Counted from the stretch's first letter, positions 51,193 to 60,666 are shown. The stretch: 64,000 bases of DNA from Lysinibacillus xylanilyticus (GCF_001183605.1 NZ_LFXJ01000005.1:496001-560000); one strand, 5' to 3'. Notes: generated from the sequence alone by a model not told the origin. Made by a program: numbers and translations.

Positions 51193-51239
51193 AAAGCCGT
51201 TCCTAGTCACTCATCTATCGAGCGATTAGGAACGGCTTT
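51193..51239. terminator. Hairpin between the kinase remnant and the DUF2167 gene
   Basis: Perfect 13-nt arms AAAGCCGTTCCTA / TAGGAACGGCTTT with a 21-nt loop; convergent position, weak U-tracts. Confidence 0.55.
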
Positions 51240-51303
51240 GAATATACCCATTTTTGAAACAATTCAATAACCACATCCGCGAAACGTTTAGTGGTTATTA
51301 CTT

Positions 51304-52293
51304 TTACAAATTAACCTTGCTGCGGTCATTCTCCTGATCCTGTGCCGGTTGCTCGGATTGTTCCGGTTGCTCCGACTGTGCTGGTTGCTCGGGCTGTTCG
51401 GATTGCTCCGATTGTGTCGGTTGTTCCTCCGACTGCTCTTTCTTCAATCCGATTTTTTTGCGAATAAATCCCCAAATAGCGCCGATGACCAGTACAAGCA
51501 CGATCCCAAACTTCTTCAATAGAGGGATGAGCACTGCAAGCAAGCCGGCTTTTTTGGCAACCGCCAGACCCGCGCCTCCGAGAATTAATCCTGTCAAACC
51601 GAATTCAGCTACTTTATCGGTTTTTTTGTCAAAATCCTCATACCGCTGACCTTGCTTTAAGTTAAACTGCGACAGAATCTTGTTGTTAAACACTATACGA
51701 TCGGCCTGCAAATTCGCCGGATCTGAAACGAGTATCGCAGAGATATAGCCTTCGCGGGATAGTATTCGCACATTGTAGTTAATAACACCGTTGTTCTGAT
51801 AATCGTGCGCCAATAAAGACCACGACAAACTATGTAATTGGCTGTCGTAGAATGGAGCAACATCCCATTTATCAACAAATAACTGATTTTCAGGGCTTAA
51901 CTCCTTATTCATTTCTTCCGTACCTTCTTTGTAGCTTTCTAACAAGGCATCAGCATCGATTTCCGCTTTCTCGTCGTCTTCTATATGTCCAGATTCTTCA
52001 TATTCGAAATAAACGGCCCAAGTCTGATTTTCATCCTTTGGGAAAACCACGCCGATTTCTGACCCGCTTGGTTCCATTCCGCCCTGCTTTAGGTACTTTT
52101 TCGTATCTTCGGCATTAAGAAAAATAAAATCACTGCTTAACTCTAGTTCCGCTAAATTGGTCCCAACGTCAACTTTCTGTCCACCTTCTATCCAATTTAG
52201 CTCTTCTTCGGCGAATGCGGGAACCGCACACACCATCATAATTAAAGTCATAACAGATACTGATTTTAATAGTTTTGCAATTAACGATTTCAA
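51304..52293 (-). CDS. DUF2167-family secreted/membrane protein with Q/E-rich tail
   Basis: 329 residues from a TTG start with GGAGGAAG. Signal peptide at 1-28 (LLKSVSVMTLIMMVCAVPAFA). A large extracytoplasmic domain (30-230) reads LNWIEGGQKVDVGTNLAEL, then WAVYFEYEESGHIEDDEKAEI, WDVAPFYD and NYNVRILSREGY, the DUF2167 pattern. Two C-terminal membrane helices (FGLTGLILGGAGLAVAK, AVLIPLLKKFGIVLVLVIG) follow, then a cytoplasmic or wall-exposed tail of E-Q-P/S-E-Q repeats. Function unknown. Somewhat higher G+C than the neighbours. The 69-residue membrane protein upstream is probably in the same operon. Confidence 0.8.
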   Translation of the reverse strand: MKSLIAKLLKSVSVMTLIMMVCAVPAFAEEELNWIEGGQKVDVGTNLAELELSSDFIFLNAEDTKKYLKQGGMEPSGSEIGVVFPKDENQTWAVYFEYEESGHIEDDEKAEIDADALLESYKEGTEEMNKELSPENQLFVDKWDVAPFYDSQLHSLSWSLLAHDYQNNGVINYNVRILSREGYISAILVSDPANLQADRIVFNNKILSQFNLKQGQRYEDFDKKTDKVAEFGLTGLILGGAGLAVAKKAGLLAVLIPLLKKFGIVLVLVIGAIWGFIRKKIGLKKEQSEEQPTQSEQSEQPEQPAQSEQPEQSEQPAQDQENDRSKVNL

Positions 52294-52321
52294 AAATAAC
52301 TTCCTCCCAAACCATGTCTTC

Positions 52322-52531
52322 CTACGCTGCGGACGACTTGTCCTTATTTCCTTTAAATAAATGAATGCCTACTAGGACGGCGCCGATACCTGCAATAGCA
52401 ATTTCAACAAAGGTTTCGCCACCGCCAAAAATGTCGCCAAAAACGGTAAATAACTTAAATTGCAAACCGAATTGTGGCAGTATGAATGCCCCTAGTCCCA
52501 AAATTAAAAACACAATACCAGTACGTAACAT
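52322..52531 (-). CDS. Small two-helix membrane protein upstream of the DUF2167 gene
   Basis: 69 residues: helix GIVFLILGLGAFILPQFGL, a Gly-rich loop and helix VEIAIAGIGAVLVGIHLF, then a basic tail. Ribosome site AAGGGGGG. Located 28 bp upstream of the DUF2167 gene on the same strand, so the two may work together. I do not recognise the family. Confidence 0.65.
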   Translation of the reverse strand: MLRTGIVFLILGLGAFILPQFGLQFKLFTVFGDIFGGGETFVEIAIAGIGAVLVGIHLFKGNKDKSSAA

Positions 52532-52986
52532 AATTAACCCCCCTTAATATGGAAAAAAACACTTCTATAGATTATCTTATATCCCAAAATGTGGCAACCG
52601 TGTAAATAGTCATTAATTTTTTGTAGGAATTATGACCTATTAGTGATAAGATGGTATTTCTAGTGATTACGGATTATTGAGTTAATAATAATTCACCAAC
52701 CAACTAACTAATATATAAATTAAATATTTGGCTTAATATTATAGGAAAAATAATTTGTACATATATGCGATTTCTTTTATAAATGAGGAAAGAAAAGAAA
52801 TACCACAATTTCATGGTGATGGTGAGTATCAACATTGTAGGAAAGAGAGGAAGGTTAAGAACGAATCGAAACGTATTTATTTGGTATTAAAGGTTCAATG
52901 TGGGTATTGCGAATGGTAGAATATACTGTAATATTCATGATTTTTGTGGCAGACAGGAAGGTATCTTCGCCATCGTTCAAAAAGTA
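52532..52986. other. Intergenic stretch without a supported gene
   Basis: AT-rich. A plus-strand frame near 52750-52911 stays open for about 50 codons but lacks a ribosome site and recognisable motifs. Nothing else identified before the hairpin at 52987. Confidence 0.5.
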
Positions 52987-53026
52987 AAAAACAGCTTGTT
53001 GATTTATGCTAACAAGCTGTTTTCAT
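52987..53026. terminator. Terminator upstream of the namA tail
   Basis: AAAAACAGCTTGTT / AACAAGCTGTTTTC arms (52987-53000, 53011-53024), A/T-rich on both sides; works for the minus-strand namA-proC block. Confidence 0.8.
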
Positions 53027-53027
53027 T

Positions 53028-53137
53028 TCAATAAAGAGGATTTTTGTTTAATTTCTTCATTAATTGCCTTCAATAACGTCTCTATATTATCTGCAGTTAT
53101 GACATAGCCGTTATTTTTACCAGCCTCGTACGTATTG
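53028..53137 (-). pseudogene. Orphan C-terminal remnant after namA
   Basis: In a frame different from namA, the minus strand reads [18 protein letters not shown] and AINEEIKQKSSLLK and then stops. It is protein-like but has no start. It suggests a lost gene whose tail remained when the namA block took its present place. Family not recognised. Confidence 0.35.
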
Positions 53138-54127
53138 CACAGGAGGTGTAACTTCTTCTCCTAAATCCTTGGCAGCATGAAGTGGCCAATATGGATCGCG
53201 CAGAAGAACGCGTGCTAGGAAAATTAAGTCAGCGCGATTGTTTTGTAAAATTTCCTCTGCTTGAATGGCTGTTGTAATAAGGCCGACTGCTCCAGTTGGA
53301 ATATCGGCACCATGCTTGATTGCTTCAGCATGAGTTACTTGGTAGCCTGGAAAAACATTGATATGTGCTTGCACGACACCACCTGTAGAAACGTCCACTA
53401 AATCGATACCTTGTGTTTTCATCCAGCGACTGAAAATGGTAAAGTCTTCCATTGTTGTACCATCTTCTGCATAGTCTTCAGCGGAAACACGCACAAGCAA
53501 AGGACCTTCCCAAACACTACGAATAGCGTCGATAACTTGGCGCAATAATCGATAACGATTTTCTTGAGAGCCACCGTATTGGTCATTGCGTTTATTCGTT
53601 GCTGGTGATAAAAATTCACTAATTAAATAGCCGTGTGCTCCATGGATTTCAAGAACATCAAAGCCTGCTTTAGCTGCCCGGACAGCTGCTTGTTTAAATG
53701 CTTCTACAACATATTCGATGTCTTCTAATGTCATCACAGTTGGTGTTTTATAGGCATCACTAAATGCAATGGCTGATGGCGCAAATATTTCTCCATCTAC
53801 AGTTGCTTTACGTCCTGCATGTGCAAGCTGTATGCCGGTTTTTGCTCCGTATGCTTTCATTCCTTGAACTAATTGACTTAAACCTTCGATATGAGCGTCA
53901 TCCCAAATTCCAAGATCGTTACTAGAAATACGACCCTCAGGTACAACACCAGTAGCTTCGACAATGATTAAACCAACTTGACCAGCAGCTCGCGTTGCAT
54001 AATGTACTTGGTGGAATGGTGTGACAAGCCCATCATCCTGCGCCGAGTACATACACATCGGTGCCATCACAACACGATTTTTTAAAGAAATATTTTGTAA
54101 TTGGTAAGATTCAAATAATTTAGCCAA
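53117..54127 (-). CDS. namA: NADPH dehydrogenase, old yellow enzyme family
   Basis: 336 residues. FMN-TIM barrel of the YqjM class: [17 protein letters not shown] with the YqjM-type Cys near 26, QLAHAGRKA near 100 with the active-site His region, [20 protein letters not shown] split near 160-180, RVSAEDY near 225. Reduces alpha,beta-unsaturated carbonyls and nitro compounds, in oxidative-stress defence. Start TTG with AGGGGG upstream. Gene order namA-proI-yqjP-yqjQ equals Bacillus yqjM-O-P-Q. Confidence 0.94.
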   Translation of the reverse strand: MAKLFESYQLQNISLKNRVVMAPMCMYSAQDDGLVTPFHQVHYATRAAGQVGLIIVEATGVVPEGRISSNDLGIWDDAHIEGLSQLVQGMKAYGAKTGIQLAHAGRKATVDGEIFAPSAIAFSDAYKTPTVMTLEDIEYVVEAFKQAAVRAAKAGFDVLEIHGAHGYLISEFLSPATNKRNDQYGGSQENRYRLLRQVIDAIRSVWEGPLLVRVSAEDYAEDGTTMEDFTIFSRWMKTQGIDLVDVSTGGVVQAHINVFPGYQVTHAEAIKHGADIPTGAVGLITTAIQAEEILQNNRADLIFLARVLLRDPYWPLHAAKDLGEEVTPPVQYVRGW

Positions 54128-54172
54128 AATAAAGCCCCCTAATCCCTAGTGATATACTTTATTTTGCACACA

Positions 54173-54979
54173 TTATTTACTATTTGCAAGTGAACGAGAC
54201 CGAGCTTCTGCTTCTTTAATACATGCTTCAATGGCTTCATTAAATTGATATTGTTCAAGAGCTTTAATTCCAGCTTCTGTTGTACCGCCTGGACTTGTTA
54301 CTTTACGGCGTAATACATCAGGCTCATCGACGGATTGTTTTAGCATTTCAGCAGTACCGGCTAGTGTTTGCGTCATTAATAGTCGTACTGTATCCTTCGA
54401 GAGACCGACTTTTGTACCAACCCGTTCAAATGCCTCCATTAAATAATAAATATAAGCTGGGCCACTCCCTGAAAGAGCCGTTACAGCATGTAATTGATCC
54501 TCATCCACCTCAATAACTGAACCGACGGCCTCTAAAAGCTGTAAGAAAAAGGAGCGCTGTTCTGCTGTTACTCTGTCATTAAATGCAATTCCACTTGCAG
54601 ACATCCCAATAGTGGCAGAAGTGTTAGGCATAACGCGTGCAACTGGACGAGCACCTAAATGTTCTGTAATAGTAGTAATAGCAATTCCAGCTAAAATAGA
54701 AAGGACAGCTGATTGCTCTGTAATTTTAGGCTTTAGCTCACGCATCGCTGCAACGGCATCTTTAGGCTTCATTGCTAAAATGATTAAATCAGCCTGCTGA
54801 TAAATATCTTGATCAAAATTGCAATTTACATCATATGTGTCGTGTAAAAAAAGTAAGCGTTCTTTGTCTGAGCGATTGGTGACGTAAATTTCTTGTGCCG
54901 TAAATACCTTTTTTTTAATCCAGCCCTGAATCAATGCCTCCGCCATACAGCCTGCACCAATAAATAGTATTTTTTTCAT
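54173..54979 (-). CDS. proI: Pyrroline-5-carboxylate reductase
   Basis: 268 residues. NADP motif FIGAGCMAEALIQG near residue 5, ILAMKPKDA near 70, MPNTSATIGMSASG near 120 and the P5CR signature ALSGSGPAYIYYLMEA near 168, then TVRLLMTQTLAGTAEML and the SPGGTTEAGI near 228. Last step of proline synthesis. GGAGG precedes the ATG. Preceded by a proline T-box and, between T-box and gene, a 36-bp minisatellite. Opposite in flux to putB/rocA. Confidence 0.95.
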   Translation of the reverse strand: MKKILFIGAGCMAEALIQGWIKKKVFTAQEIYVTNRSDKERLLFLHDTYDVNCNFDQDIYQQADLIILAMKPKDAVAAMRELKPKITEQSAVLSILAGIAITTITEHLGARPVARVMPNTSATIGMSASGIAFNDRVTAEQRSFFLQLLEAVGSVIEVDEDQLHAVTALSGSGPAYIYYLMEAFERVGTKVGLSKDTVRLLMTQTLAGTAEMLKQSVDEPDVLRRKVTSPGGTTEAGIKALEQYQFNEAIEACIKEAEARSRSLANSK

Positions 54980-55025
54980 GAAAAAACCTCCAGTTCAAAA
55001 TCAATTCCGCCTTGGCGTAATTGCC

Positions 55026-55265
55026 GCTGCCGCTACGCTTTCGCAACAGAAAACATTTGTAGCTGCCGCTTCGCTTTCGCAACAGAAAACATTTGTAGCT
55101 GCCGCTTCGCTTTCGCAACAGAAAACATTTGTAGCTGCCGCTTCACTTTCGCAACAGAAAACATTTGCCGCTGCCGCTTCGCTTTCGCTACCAAAACATT
55201 TGCCGCTGCCGCTTCGCTTTCGCTACCAAAACATTTGTTGCTGTCGCTTCACTTTCGCACAAAAA
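55026..55265. repeat. Minisatellite of 36-bp units in the proC leader (dispersed repeat A, tandem form)
   Basis: Units GCTGCCGCTTCGCTTTCG CAACAGAAAACATTTGTA start at 55026, 55062, 55098 and 55134 (36 bp each, near identical), then variants at 55170 and 55205 (35 bp, CTACCAAAACATTTG), and a last diverged unit from 55240. They lie between the T-box terminator and the proC ribosome site, so they are transcribed as antisense-reading RNA in the proC leader. Single diverged relatives occur at 41043, 57377, 15034 and 9284. Confidence 0.9.
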
Positions 55266-55284
55266 AGATCTACTGAATAAAGAT

Positions 55285-55533
55285 AAAAAAGCGCTCTCGT
55301 CCTTATATAGAAGGACGAAAACGCTTTTGTTTCCGCGGTACCACCTTTGTTTGCCAATTGGCACAACTCATAGCCCTTTTATCGCAAGGGAGACGGTTAT
55401 GTTTTCATAACTGCTCAGAAGTAGGTTCGGTAATGGGAGCGGGTGATGTCACTTTCAGCAAATGTAACACTCTCTAGGACACCTTCACCAATTACGTACT
55501 TGGCTTCATCAACGCACATAAATAATTAGATTA
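55285..55533 (-). promoter_or_regulatory. T-box leader with CCU (proline) specifier upstream of proI
   Basis: On the minus strand: the T-box GGTGGTACCGCGG (55333-55345), a terminator stem (55291-55326) with six U, and a Stem I containing AGTA opposite GAA and the codon CCU at 55423-55425 followed by A, the standard specifier-loop geometry. CCU decodes proline, fitting the downstream gene. Uncharged tRNA-Pro should permit readthrough into proI. Confidence 0.93.
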
Positions 55534-55539
55534 TTCAAA

Positions 55540-55568
55540 ATTATATTGATAATACGTCGACCTGTCAA
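55540..55568 (-). promoter_or_regulatory. Consensus sigma-A promoter of the T-box-proI transcript
   Basis: TTGACA (55563-55568), 17 bp, TATAAT (55540-55545) on the minus strand: an exact consensus with ideal spacing, as expected for an attenuation-controlled operon. Confidence 0.9.
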
Positions 55569-55650
55569 CAGGAGGGTGACGAAAAGAAGAAAAACTTGTA
55601 AAATAGAATGAATCGGTATTCACTAGTGGCATAAAAGGGGGAAACAGCTT

Positions 55651-56598
55651 TTGTCTATATACAAAATAGAAATACCAACACCCTATGAAGTAGGAGATGT
55701 GAATGCATTTGTTGTAAAGGGCGATGCATTGACAATTTTTGATGTTGGTCCAAAAACAATGGAAGCCTATGATGCGCTTAAATGGGGTATTCGTGCAGCA
55801 GGCTTTGACATGCGAGATATTGAACAGGTTGTGTTAACCCATCATCATCCAGATCATGCAGGTTGGGTGGATGCCTTTCCAAACGCAGAAATTTTAGGGC
55901 ATGCCTATAACGATAAATGGCTTCGTCATGACGAGGATTTTTTACGTTACCATGTGCAGTTTTACAGTGAGCGCTTATTTGAGCACGGTGTTCCTCAACA
56001 ATATATCCAGCCGAGTGTACATGTCCGCCGTGAAATAGAGCTTGTAGGGGAACGACCATTAACACAAATTCTTAACGATGGGGATGAAGTGCCAGGACAT
56101 CCAGGATTAAAGGCTATTGAAACATTAGGACACGCACAAAGTCACTTAATCTTCTGGGATGAAAATACTCATGATGTAATTGGTGGAGATTTATTGCTTG
56201 AAAAAATAACGCCAAACCCGTTAATTGAGCCACCACTAGATCGTACATTAGGACGTACTAAATCGTTACTACAATATAATGAATCGCTCGAAACTTTGCG
56301 TCGATTACCCGTAAAAAAGATGTATACGGGACATGGTGCTGAGCTAGAGAATATTCCAGATTTAATTGATAAACGACGAGCACGCCAGCATCAGCAATCT
56401 TTGAAGGTTTGCGAATTATTTGGTGACGAATCATTAACCGCTGTACAAGTAACGAAGCGCTTTTACCCATCAATTTTTCAACGTCAGCTAGGTCTGACGT
56501 TATCTAAAACGCTCGGTTATTTAGATTACTTAGAGGCCAACAATTTCATTACATCTACAAAAACCGAAGAAGGTATCTATTTATTTCAAAGGAAGTAG
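55651..56598 (+). CDS. yqjP: MBL-fold metallohydrolase (YqjP-like)
   Basis: 315 residues from a TTG start with AAGGGGGA upstream. Zinc motif LTHHHPDHAGW near residue 65, further ligands in GHAQSHLIFW near 150 and GGDLLLEKI, and GHGAELENI near 230. A C-terminal winged-helix-like extension resembles other YqjP/glyoxalase-II-like proteins. Substrate not known. Followed by yqjQ after 8 nt. Confidence 0.88.
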   Translation: MSIYKIEIPTPYEVGDVNAFVVKGDALTIFDVGPKTMEAYDALKWGIRAAGFDMRDIEQVVLTHHHPDHAGWVDAFPNAEILGHAYNDKWLRHDEDFLRYHVQFYSERLFEHGVPQQYIQPSVHVRREIELVGERPLTQILNDGDEVPGHPGLKAIETLGHAQSHLIFWDENTHDVIGGDLLLEKITPNPLIEPPLDRTLGRTKSLLQYNESLETLRRLPVKKMYTGHGAELENIPDLIDKRRARQHQQSLKVCELFGDESLTAVQVTKRFYPSIFQRQLGLTLSKTLGYLDYLEANNFITSTKTEEGIYLFQRK

Positions 56599-56606
56599 GT
56601 TTAAAT

Positions 56607-57362
56607 ATGAACATGAATAAAAAGACTATCTTCGTTACAGGTGCAACTAGTGGTGTTGGACTGAAAATTACAGAAATATTAGTTACACAGGGTCATACGG
56701 TTTATGCAACAGGACGCAATACAGTGGCATTGAAAGCATTAGAACGCGTTGGTGCAAACGTGATCCAAGCAGATTTAACTAATTTATCTACAATCGATGA
56801 AGTATGTGCACAGCTACCACCTCTTGATGTTGCGATTTTATCTGCCGGGGTAGGTAAATTTGGCATTGCACCTGACTTATCAGATGAAGCTATTAGACAA
56901 ATGGTAGAGCTAAATGTCAGTGTTCCGATGTATTTAGCAAAACGTCTAGCAGCACCTATGATACAACGTCAGCAAGGTCAGCTAATCTTCATCGGCTCAC
57001 AGGCAGGAAAGGTAGCGACACCTAAGGCTAGTGTTTATGCTGCTACAAAGCATGCGATTGTCGGCTTTACGAATGGGCTTCGCATGGAACTGGCTCCGTA
57101 TAATGTTAAAGTCACTGCGATACATCCAGGTCCAATTGATACACCATTTTTAGATAAGGCGAGTGATGAAAGTGGCTATCGCGAGTCTTTAGGAAGATTT
57201 TTATTAACAGCTGAAGAAGTGGCACAAGCTACTGTAAAAACGATCGAGCGCCCTGTCCGAGAGGTTAATTTACCAAGGATCATGGGGGTAACAAGCAAGC
57301 TGTATGCAATCGCACCTGCAACCGTTGAATTTTTAGGTAAATCATTTTTTAATAAAAAATAG
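56607..57362 (+). CDS. yqjQ: Short-chain dehydrogenase/reductase (YqjQ-like)
   Basis: 251 residues. Rossmann motif VTGATSGVGLKI near residue 9, the classical NAG-type LSAGVGKFG near 83, catalytic Ser in FIGSQAGKV near 130 and YAATKHAIVGF (YxxxK) near 146. The C-terminus is hydrophobic and basic. Substrate unknown. Coupled to yqjP. Confidence 0.9.
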   Translation: MNMNKKTIFVTGATSGVGLKITEILVTQGHTVYATGRNTVALKALERVGANVIQADLTNLSTIDEVCAQLPPLDVAILSAGVGKFGIAPDLSDEAIRQMVELNVSVPMYLAKRLAAPMIQRQQGQLIFIGSQAGKVATPKASVYAATKHAIVGFTNGLRMELAPYNVKVTAIHPGPIDTPFLDKASDESGYRESLGRFLLTAEEVAQATVKTIERPVREVNLPRIMGVTSKLYAIAPATVEFLGKSFFNKK

Positions 57363-57376
57363 GTTAATCAATTATG

Positions 57377-57437
57377 CCTTACAGAAAATAATTGTAACTG
57401 TCGTTTCACTTACGTTACAAAAAAACATTGCTGAAAG
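57377..57437 (+). repeat. Single degenerate copy of dispersed repeat A
   Basis: ACTGTCGTTTCACTTACGTTACAAAAAAACATTGCTG aligns to the 36-bp proC unit with about ten changes. Between yqjQ and its terminator. Confidence 0.5.
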
Positions 57438-57442
57438 AAGTT

Positions 57443-57495
57443 AAACTGTAAACGTACTCAAGTAAAAAATTTGAGTGTGTTTACAGTTTTTTATT
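57443..57495 (+). terminator. Terminator after yqjQ
   Basis: 19-nt arms AAACTGTAAACGTACTCAA / TTGAGTGTGTTTACAGTTT with two G-U, followed by a T-run. Confidence 0.85.
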
Positions 57496-57737
57496 ATAAC
57501 GTTTATTATTTGCTCATCGTATGCCCCCTGAAGGCGCCCATCTTGAACGGAAATCACCCCCTCGTTTTGCCGGAGAATTATTTACTATCCTGAAATTTAT
57601 ATCATATACATTCATGTATTTAGTAAAAATTCGTTTTTCCGAGTAAAAATATTCATAGTTTGTAAAGGAGCAAAAAGTATTGAAGTGACTCACTTTTTAC
57701 AATAAACATAAAAGTCTATAAATTTATAAAAATACAC

Positions 57738-57766
57738 TTGCGCTTATTTTTATAACATGATACTAT
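57738..57766 (+). promoter_or_regulatory. Candidate promoter of argG-argH
   Basis: TTGCGC (57738-57743), 17 bp, TACTAT (57761-57766), lying inside a long A/T inverted repeat (ATAAAAATA 57727-57735 / TATTTTTAT). TSS near 57773. Confidence 0.6.
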
Positions 57767-57769
57767 TCG

Positions 57770-57804
57770 TGTATAAACTTTTAAGTTGATGTATAAACAT
57801 ACAT
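57770..57804. promoter_or_regulatory. Candidate ArgR/AhrC operator
   Basis: Two copies of TGTATAAAC start 20 bp apart at 57770 and 57790, and the second lies in the perfect palindrome ATGTAT-AAAC-ATACAT (57789-57804). Placed just after the promoter, where the arginine repressor binds in argG-type operons. Confidence 0.5.
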
Positions 57805-57835
57805 ATCTTATAGATTAATTGGAGGCGTATTTTTT

Positions 57836-59029
57836 ATGGCGAATAAAAAAGTAGTATTAGCATATTCAGGAGGTCTTGATACTTCTGTAGCAATTCCGTG
57901 GTTAAAAGAACAAGGTTGGGACGTTATTGCAGTTTGTCTTGACGTTGGTGAAGGTAAGGACCTTGAATTCGTAAAAAATAAAGCTCTTCAAGTAGGGGCG
58001 ATTGAATCATATATGGTAGATGCGAAGGATGAGTTTGCTGAAGAATATGCATTAATCTCATTACAAGCTCATACTTGGTACGAACAAAAATATCCACTAG
58101 TATCGGCGCTTTCTCGTCCATTAATTTCTAAAAAATTAGTGGAAATTGCAAACCAAGTAGATGCGGACGCAGTAGCTCATGGTTGCACAGGTAAAGGTAA
58201 TGACCAAGTTCGTTTCGAAGTTTCAATCAAAGCTTTAAATCCAGATTTAGAAGTGTTAGCACCTGTACGTGAGTGGGGCTGGAGCCGTGATGAGGAAATC
58301 GAATATGCAATGAAGCATGATGTACCGATTCCTGCAACGTTAGATTCGCCATTCTCTATTGACCAAAACTTATGGGGTCGTGCAAATGAAGCGGGCATAA
58401 TGGAAGATCCATGGGTATCTCCACCAGAAGAAGCATACGGTTTAACAGTTTCTGTGGAAAATGCTCCAGATAAAGCGGAATACGTAGAAATTGAATTTGT
58501 TGCTGGTAAGCCAGTATCTTTAAACGGTAAAGAAATGAAGCTTGCTGATTTAATCCAAGAGCTAAATGCAGTAGCTGGAGCACACGGTGTTGGTCGTATC
58601 GATCACGTAGAAAACCGATTAGTTGGTATTAAATCTCGTGAAGTATATGAAATTCCAGGAGCAAAAGTGCTATTAACTGCTCATAAAGAGCTTGAGGACT
58701 TAACGCTTGTAAAAGAGTTAGCACACTTCAAGCCAGTCATTGAGAAAAAATTATCTGAATTAATTTATGATGGTTTATGGTTCTCTCCTTTACGTGTAGC
58801 ACTGGAATCATTCCTTGCTGAATCACAAAAGTTTGTGAACGGAACTGTGCGCGTGAAGCTTTACAAAGGTCATGCAATTGTGGAAGGACGTAAATCTCCA
58901 AATTCACTTTATAGTGAAAAGCTAGCAACATATTCTAAAGAAGATCAATTCAACCATGCTTCAGCAGTTGGATTCATCGAATTATGGGGTCTTCCAACAG
59001 TAGTTAACTCTTCAGTAAATAAAAAATAA
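57836..59029 (+). CDS. argG: Argininosuccinate synthase
   Basis: 397 residues. PP-loop [17 protein letters not shown] at residue 8, CLDVGEGKD near 36, [15 protein letters not shown] near 115, RPLISK near 92 and [16 protein letters not shown] near 175. Condenses citrulline with aspartate. GGAGGCG ribosome site. argH follows after 83 nt. Confidence 0.97.
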   Translation: MANKKVVLAYSGGLDTSVAIPWLKEQGWDVIAVCLDVGEGKDLEFVKNKALQVGAIESYMVDAKDEFAEEYALISLQAHTWYEQKYPLVSALSRPLISKKLVEIANQVDADAVAHGCTGKGNDQVRFEVSIKALNPDLEVLAPVREWGWSRDEEIEYAMKHDVPIPATLDSPFSIDQNLWGRANEAGIMEDPWVSPPEEAYGLTVSVENAPDKAEYVEIEFVAGKPVSLNGKEMKLADLIQELNAVAGAHGVGRIDHVENRLVGIKSREVYEIPGAKVLLTAHKELEDLTLVKELAHFKPVIEKKLSELIYDGLWFSPLRVALESFLAESQKFVNGTVRVKLYKGHAIVEGRKSPNSLYSEKLATYSKEDQFNHASAVGFIELWGLPTVVNSSVNKK

Positions 59030-59112
59030 TCTTTTGACAGCAGGGTGTAGTGTAGCATTAAACGTTGTACTGCACCTTTTTCAAAAAGAATGTAAGGAAA
59101 AGGTGAGCTGTT

Positions 59113-60486
59113 ATGACAAAACTTTGGGGCGGACGTTTCCAAAAATCAGCAGAAGCATGGGTGGACGAGTTCGGCGCATCGATTGGCTTTGACCAACAGC
59201 TTGTTCTAGAAGACCTTGAAGGTAGCGTAGCGCATGTTACGATGCTTGGCGCAACAGGAATTTTACCAACTGCTGACGTAGAGGCAATTCTCAGTGGCCT
59301 TGCACAATTACAAGAAAAAGCAATCGCAGGAGAGCTTGAATTTACAGTTGCCAATGAAGATATTCATTTAAATCTGGAAAAAATGCTCATTGATTTAATT
59401 GGTCCTGTAGGTGGAAAGCTTCACACAGGCCGTAGCCGCAATGACCAAGTAGCAACGGATATGCATATTTTCTTGAAAAAACGTGTGAAGGAAGCAATCG
59501 GTTTAATTGAGACATTCCAAAAGACATTGCTTGAAAAAGCTGAGGAGCATGTAGAGACAATTGCTCCGGGCTATACACATTTACAACGTGCTCAACCAAT
59601 CTCATTTGCCCATCATTTAATGGCCTATTTCTGGATGTTAGAGCGTGATAAACAACGCTTTACGGAGTCGCTTAAACGTATCGATATTCTGCCTTTAGGC
59701 GCAGGTGCGATGGCAGGGACAACTTTCCCAATCGACCGCTTAAAATCCGCGGAGCTTTTAGGCTTCAGCGAGGTTTATGCAAACTCTATGGATGCGGTAA
59801 GTGACCGTGATTTTATCGTTGAATTTTTAAGCAATTCATCATTATTAATGGCGCATTTATCTCGTTTTGCTGAGGAAATTATTTTATGGTCGACAGATGA
59901 ATTCAAATTTATCGAATTAGATGATGCCTTCTCAACAGGTTCTTCTATTATGCCACAAAAGAAAAATCCTGATATGGCAGAGTTAATCCGTGGAAAAACG
60001 GGACGCGTTTACGGTAACTTAATGGGCTTATTAACCGTTCTTAAAGGAACACCATTAACGTACAACAAAGATATGCAGGAAGATAAAGAAGGTATGTTTG
60101 ATACAGTCCATACAATTCTTGGTTCTCTAAAAATCTTTGAAGGTATGATTCGCACAATGTCAGTCAATACAGAGCGTTTGCACCAGGCAGTACACTCTGA
60201 CTTCTCCAATGCTACGGAGCTTGCAGATTATCTAGCAACAAAAGGTATGCCTTTCCGTGAAGCACATGAAGTGACAGGAAAACTTGTATTCACATGTATT
60301 CAAAAGGGTATCTACTTATTAGATTTACCGCTTGAAGACATGAAAAAAGAAAGTGAGCTTATCGAAGCGGATATTTACGATGTATTAGCACCTGAAGCAG
60401 CCGTTCGTCGTCGTCATTCATTAGGTGGTACAGGATTTGATCAAGTAATAATCCAAATTGAAAAAGCAAAAGCTTGTCTTGTTTAA
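59113..60486 (+). CDS. argH: Argininosuccinate lyase
   Basis: 457 residues. [10 protein letters not shown] start, [20 protein letters not shown] near 108-127, [15 protein letters not shown] near 158, and the fumarase-superfamily signature [14 protein letters not shown] near 278. Releases fumarate and arginine. Second gene of the argGH operon. AAAGGTGAG ribosome site. Confidence 0.97.
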   Translation: MTKLWGGRFQKSAEAWVDEFGASIGFDQQLVLEDLEGSVAHVTMLGATGILPTADVEAILSGLAQLQEKAIAGELEFTVANEDIHLNLEKMLIDLIGPVGGKLHTGRSRNDQVATDMHIFLKKRVKEAIGLIETFQKTLLEKAEEHVETIAPGYTHLQRAQPISFAHHLMAYFWMLERDKQRFTESLKRIDILPLGAGAMAGTTFPIDRLKSAELLGFSEVYANSMDAVSDRDFIVEFLSNSSLLMAHLSRFAEEIILWSTDEFKFIELDDAFSTGSSIMPQKKNPDMAELIRGKTGRVYGNLMGLLTVLKGTPLTYNKDMQEDKEGMFDTVHTILGSLKIFEGMIRTMSVNTERLHQAVHSDFSNATELADYLATKGMPFREAHEVTGKLVFTCIQKGIYLLDLPLEDMKKESELIEADIYDVLAPEAAVRRRHSLGGTGFDQVIIQIEKAKACLV

Positions 60487-60633
60487 CCATCTCCTTAGCG
60501 TGCATGTCCTTGTGACTTTTGCATAGATATTCATTAAAGCTGTCCAGTGAGGCACTATGAAAAACCATTTTCCTTTTTCGTTAGAGCTAGAGGGCGAAAC
60601 GAAAAAGAGCCCCTTACATAGGTGAAGGACAAT

Positions 60634-60666
60634 CCCCAATTCTGGAGACGCGGAATTGGGGTTTTT
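60634..60666 (+). terminator. Terminator after argH
   Basis: CCCCAATTC / GAATTGGGG stem (60634-60642, 60653-60661) followed by TTTTTG. Confidence 0.85.

Noticed and set aside
52750-52911. Open frame of about 50 codons between the 69-residue protein and namA
   Set aside because: No start with ribosome site and no recognisable motif; kept only as an unexplained gap.
54978-55280. 100-residue plus-strand frame over the proC leader repeats
   Set aside because: Repetitive AAASLSQQKTFV product, antisense to the T-box leader, starting inside the proI start region; repeat artefact.
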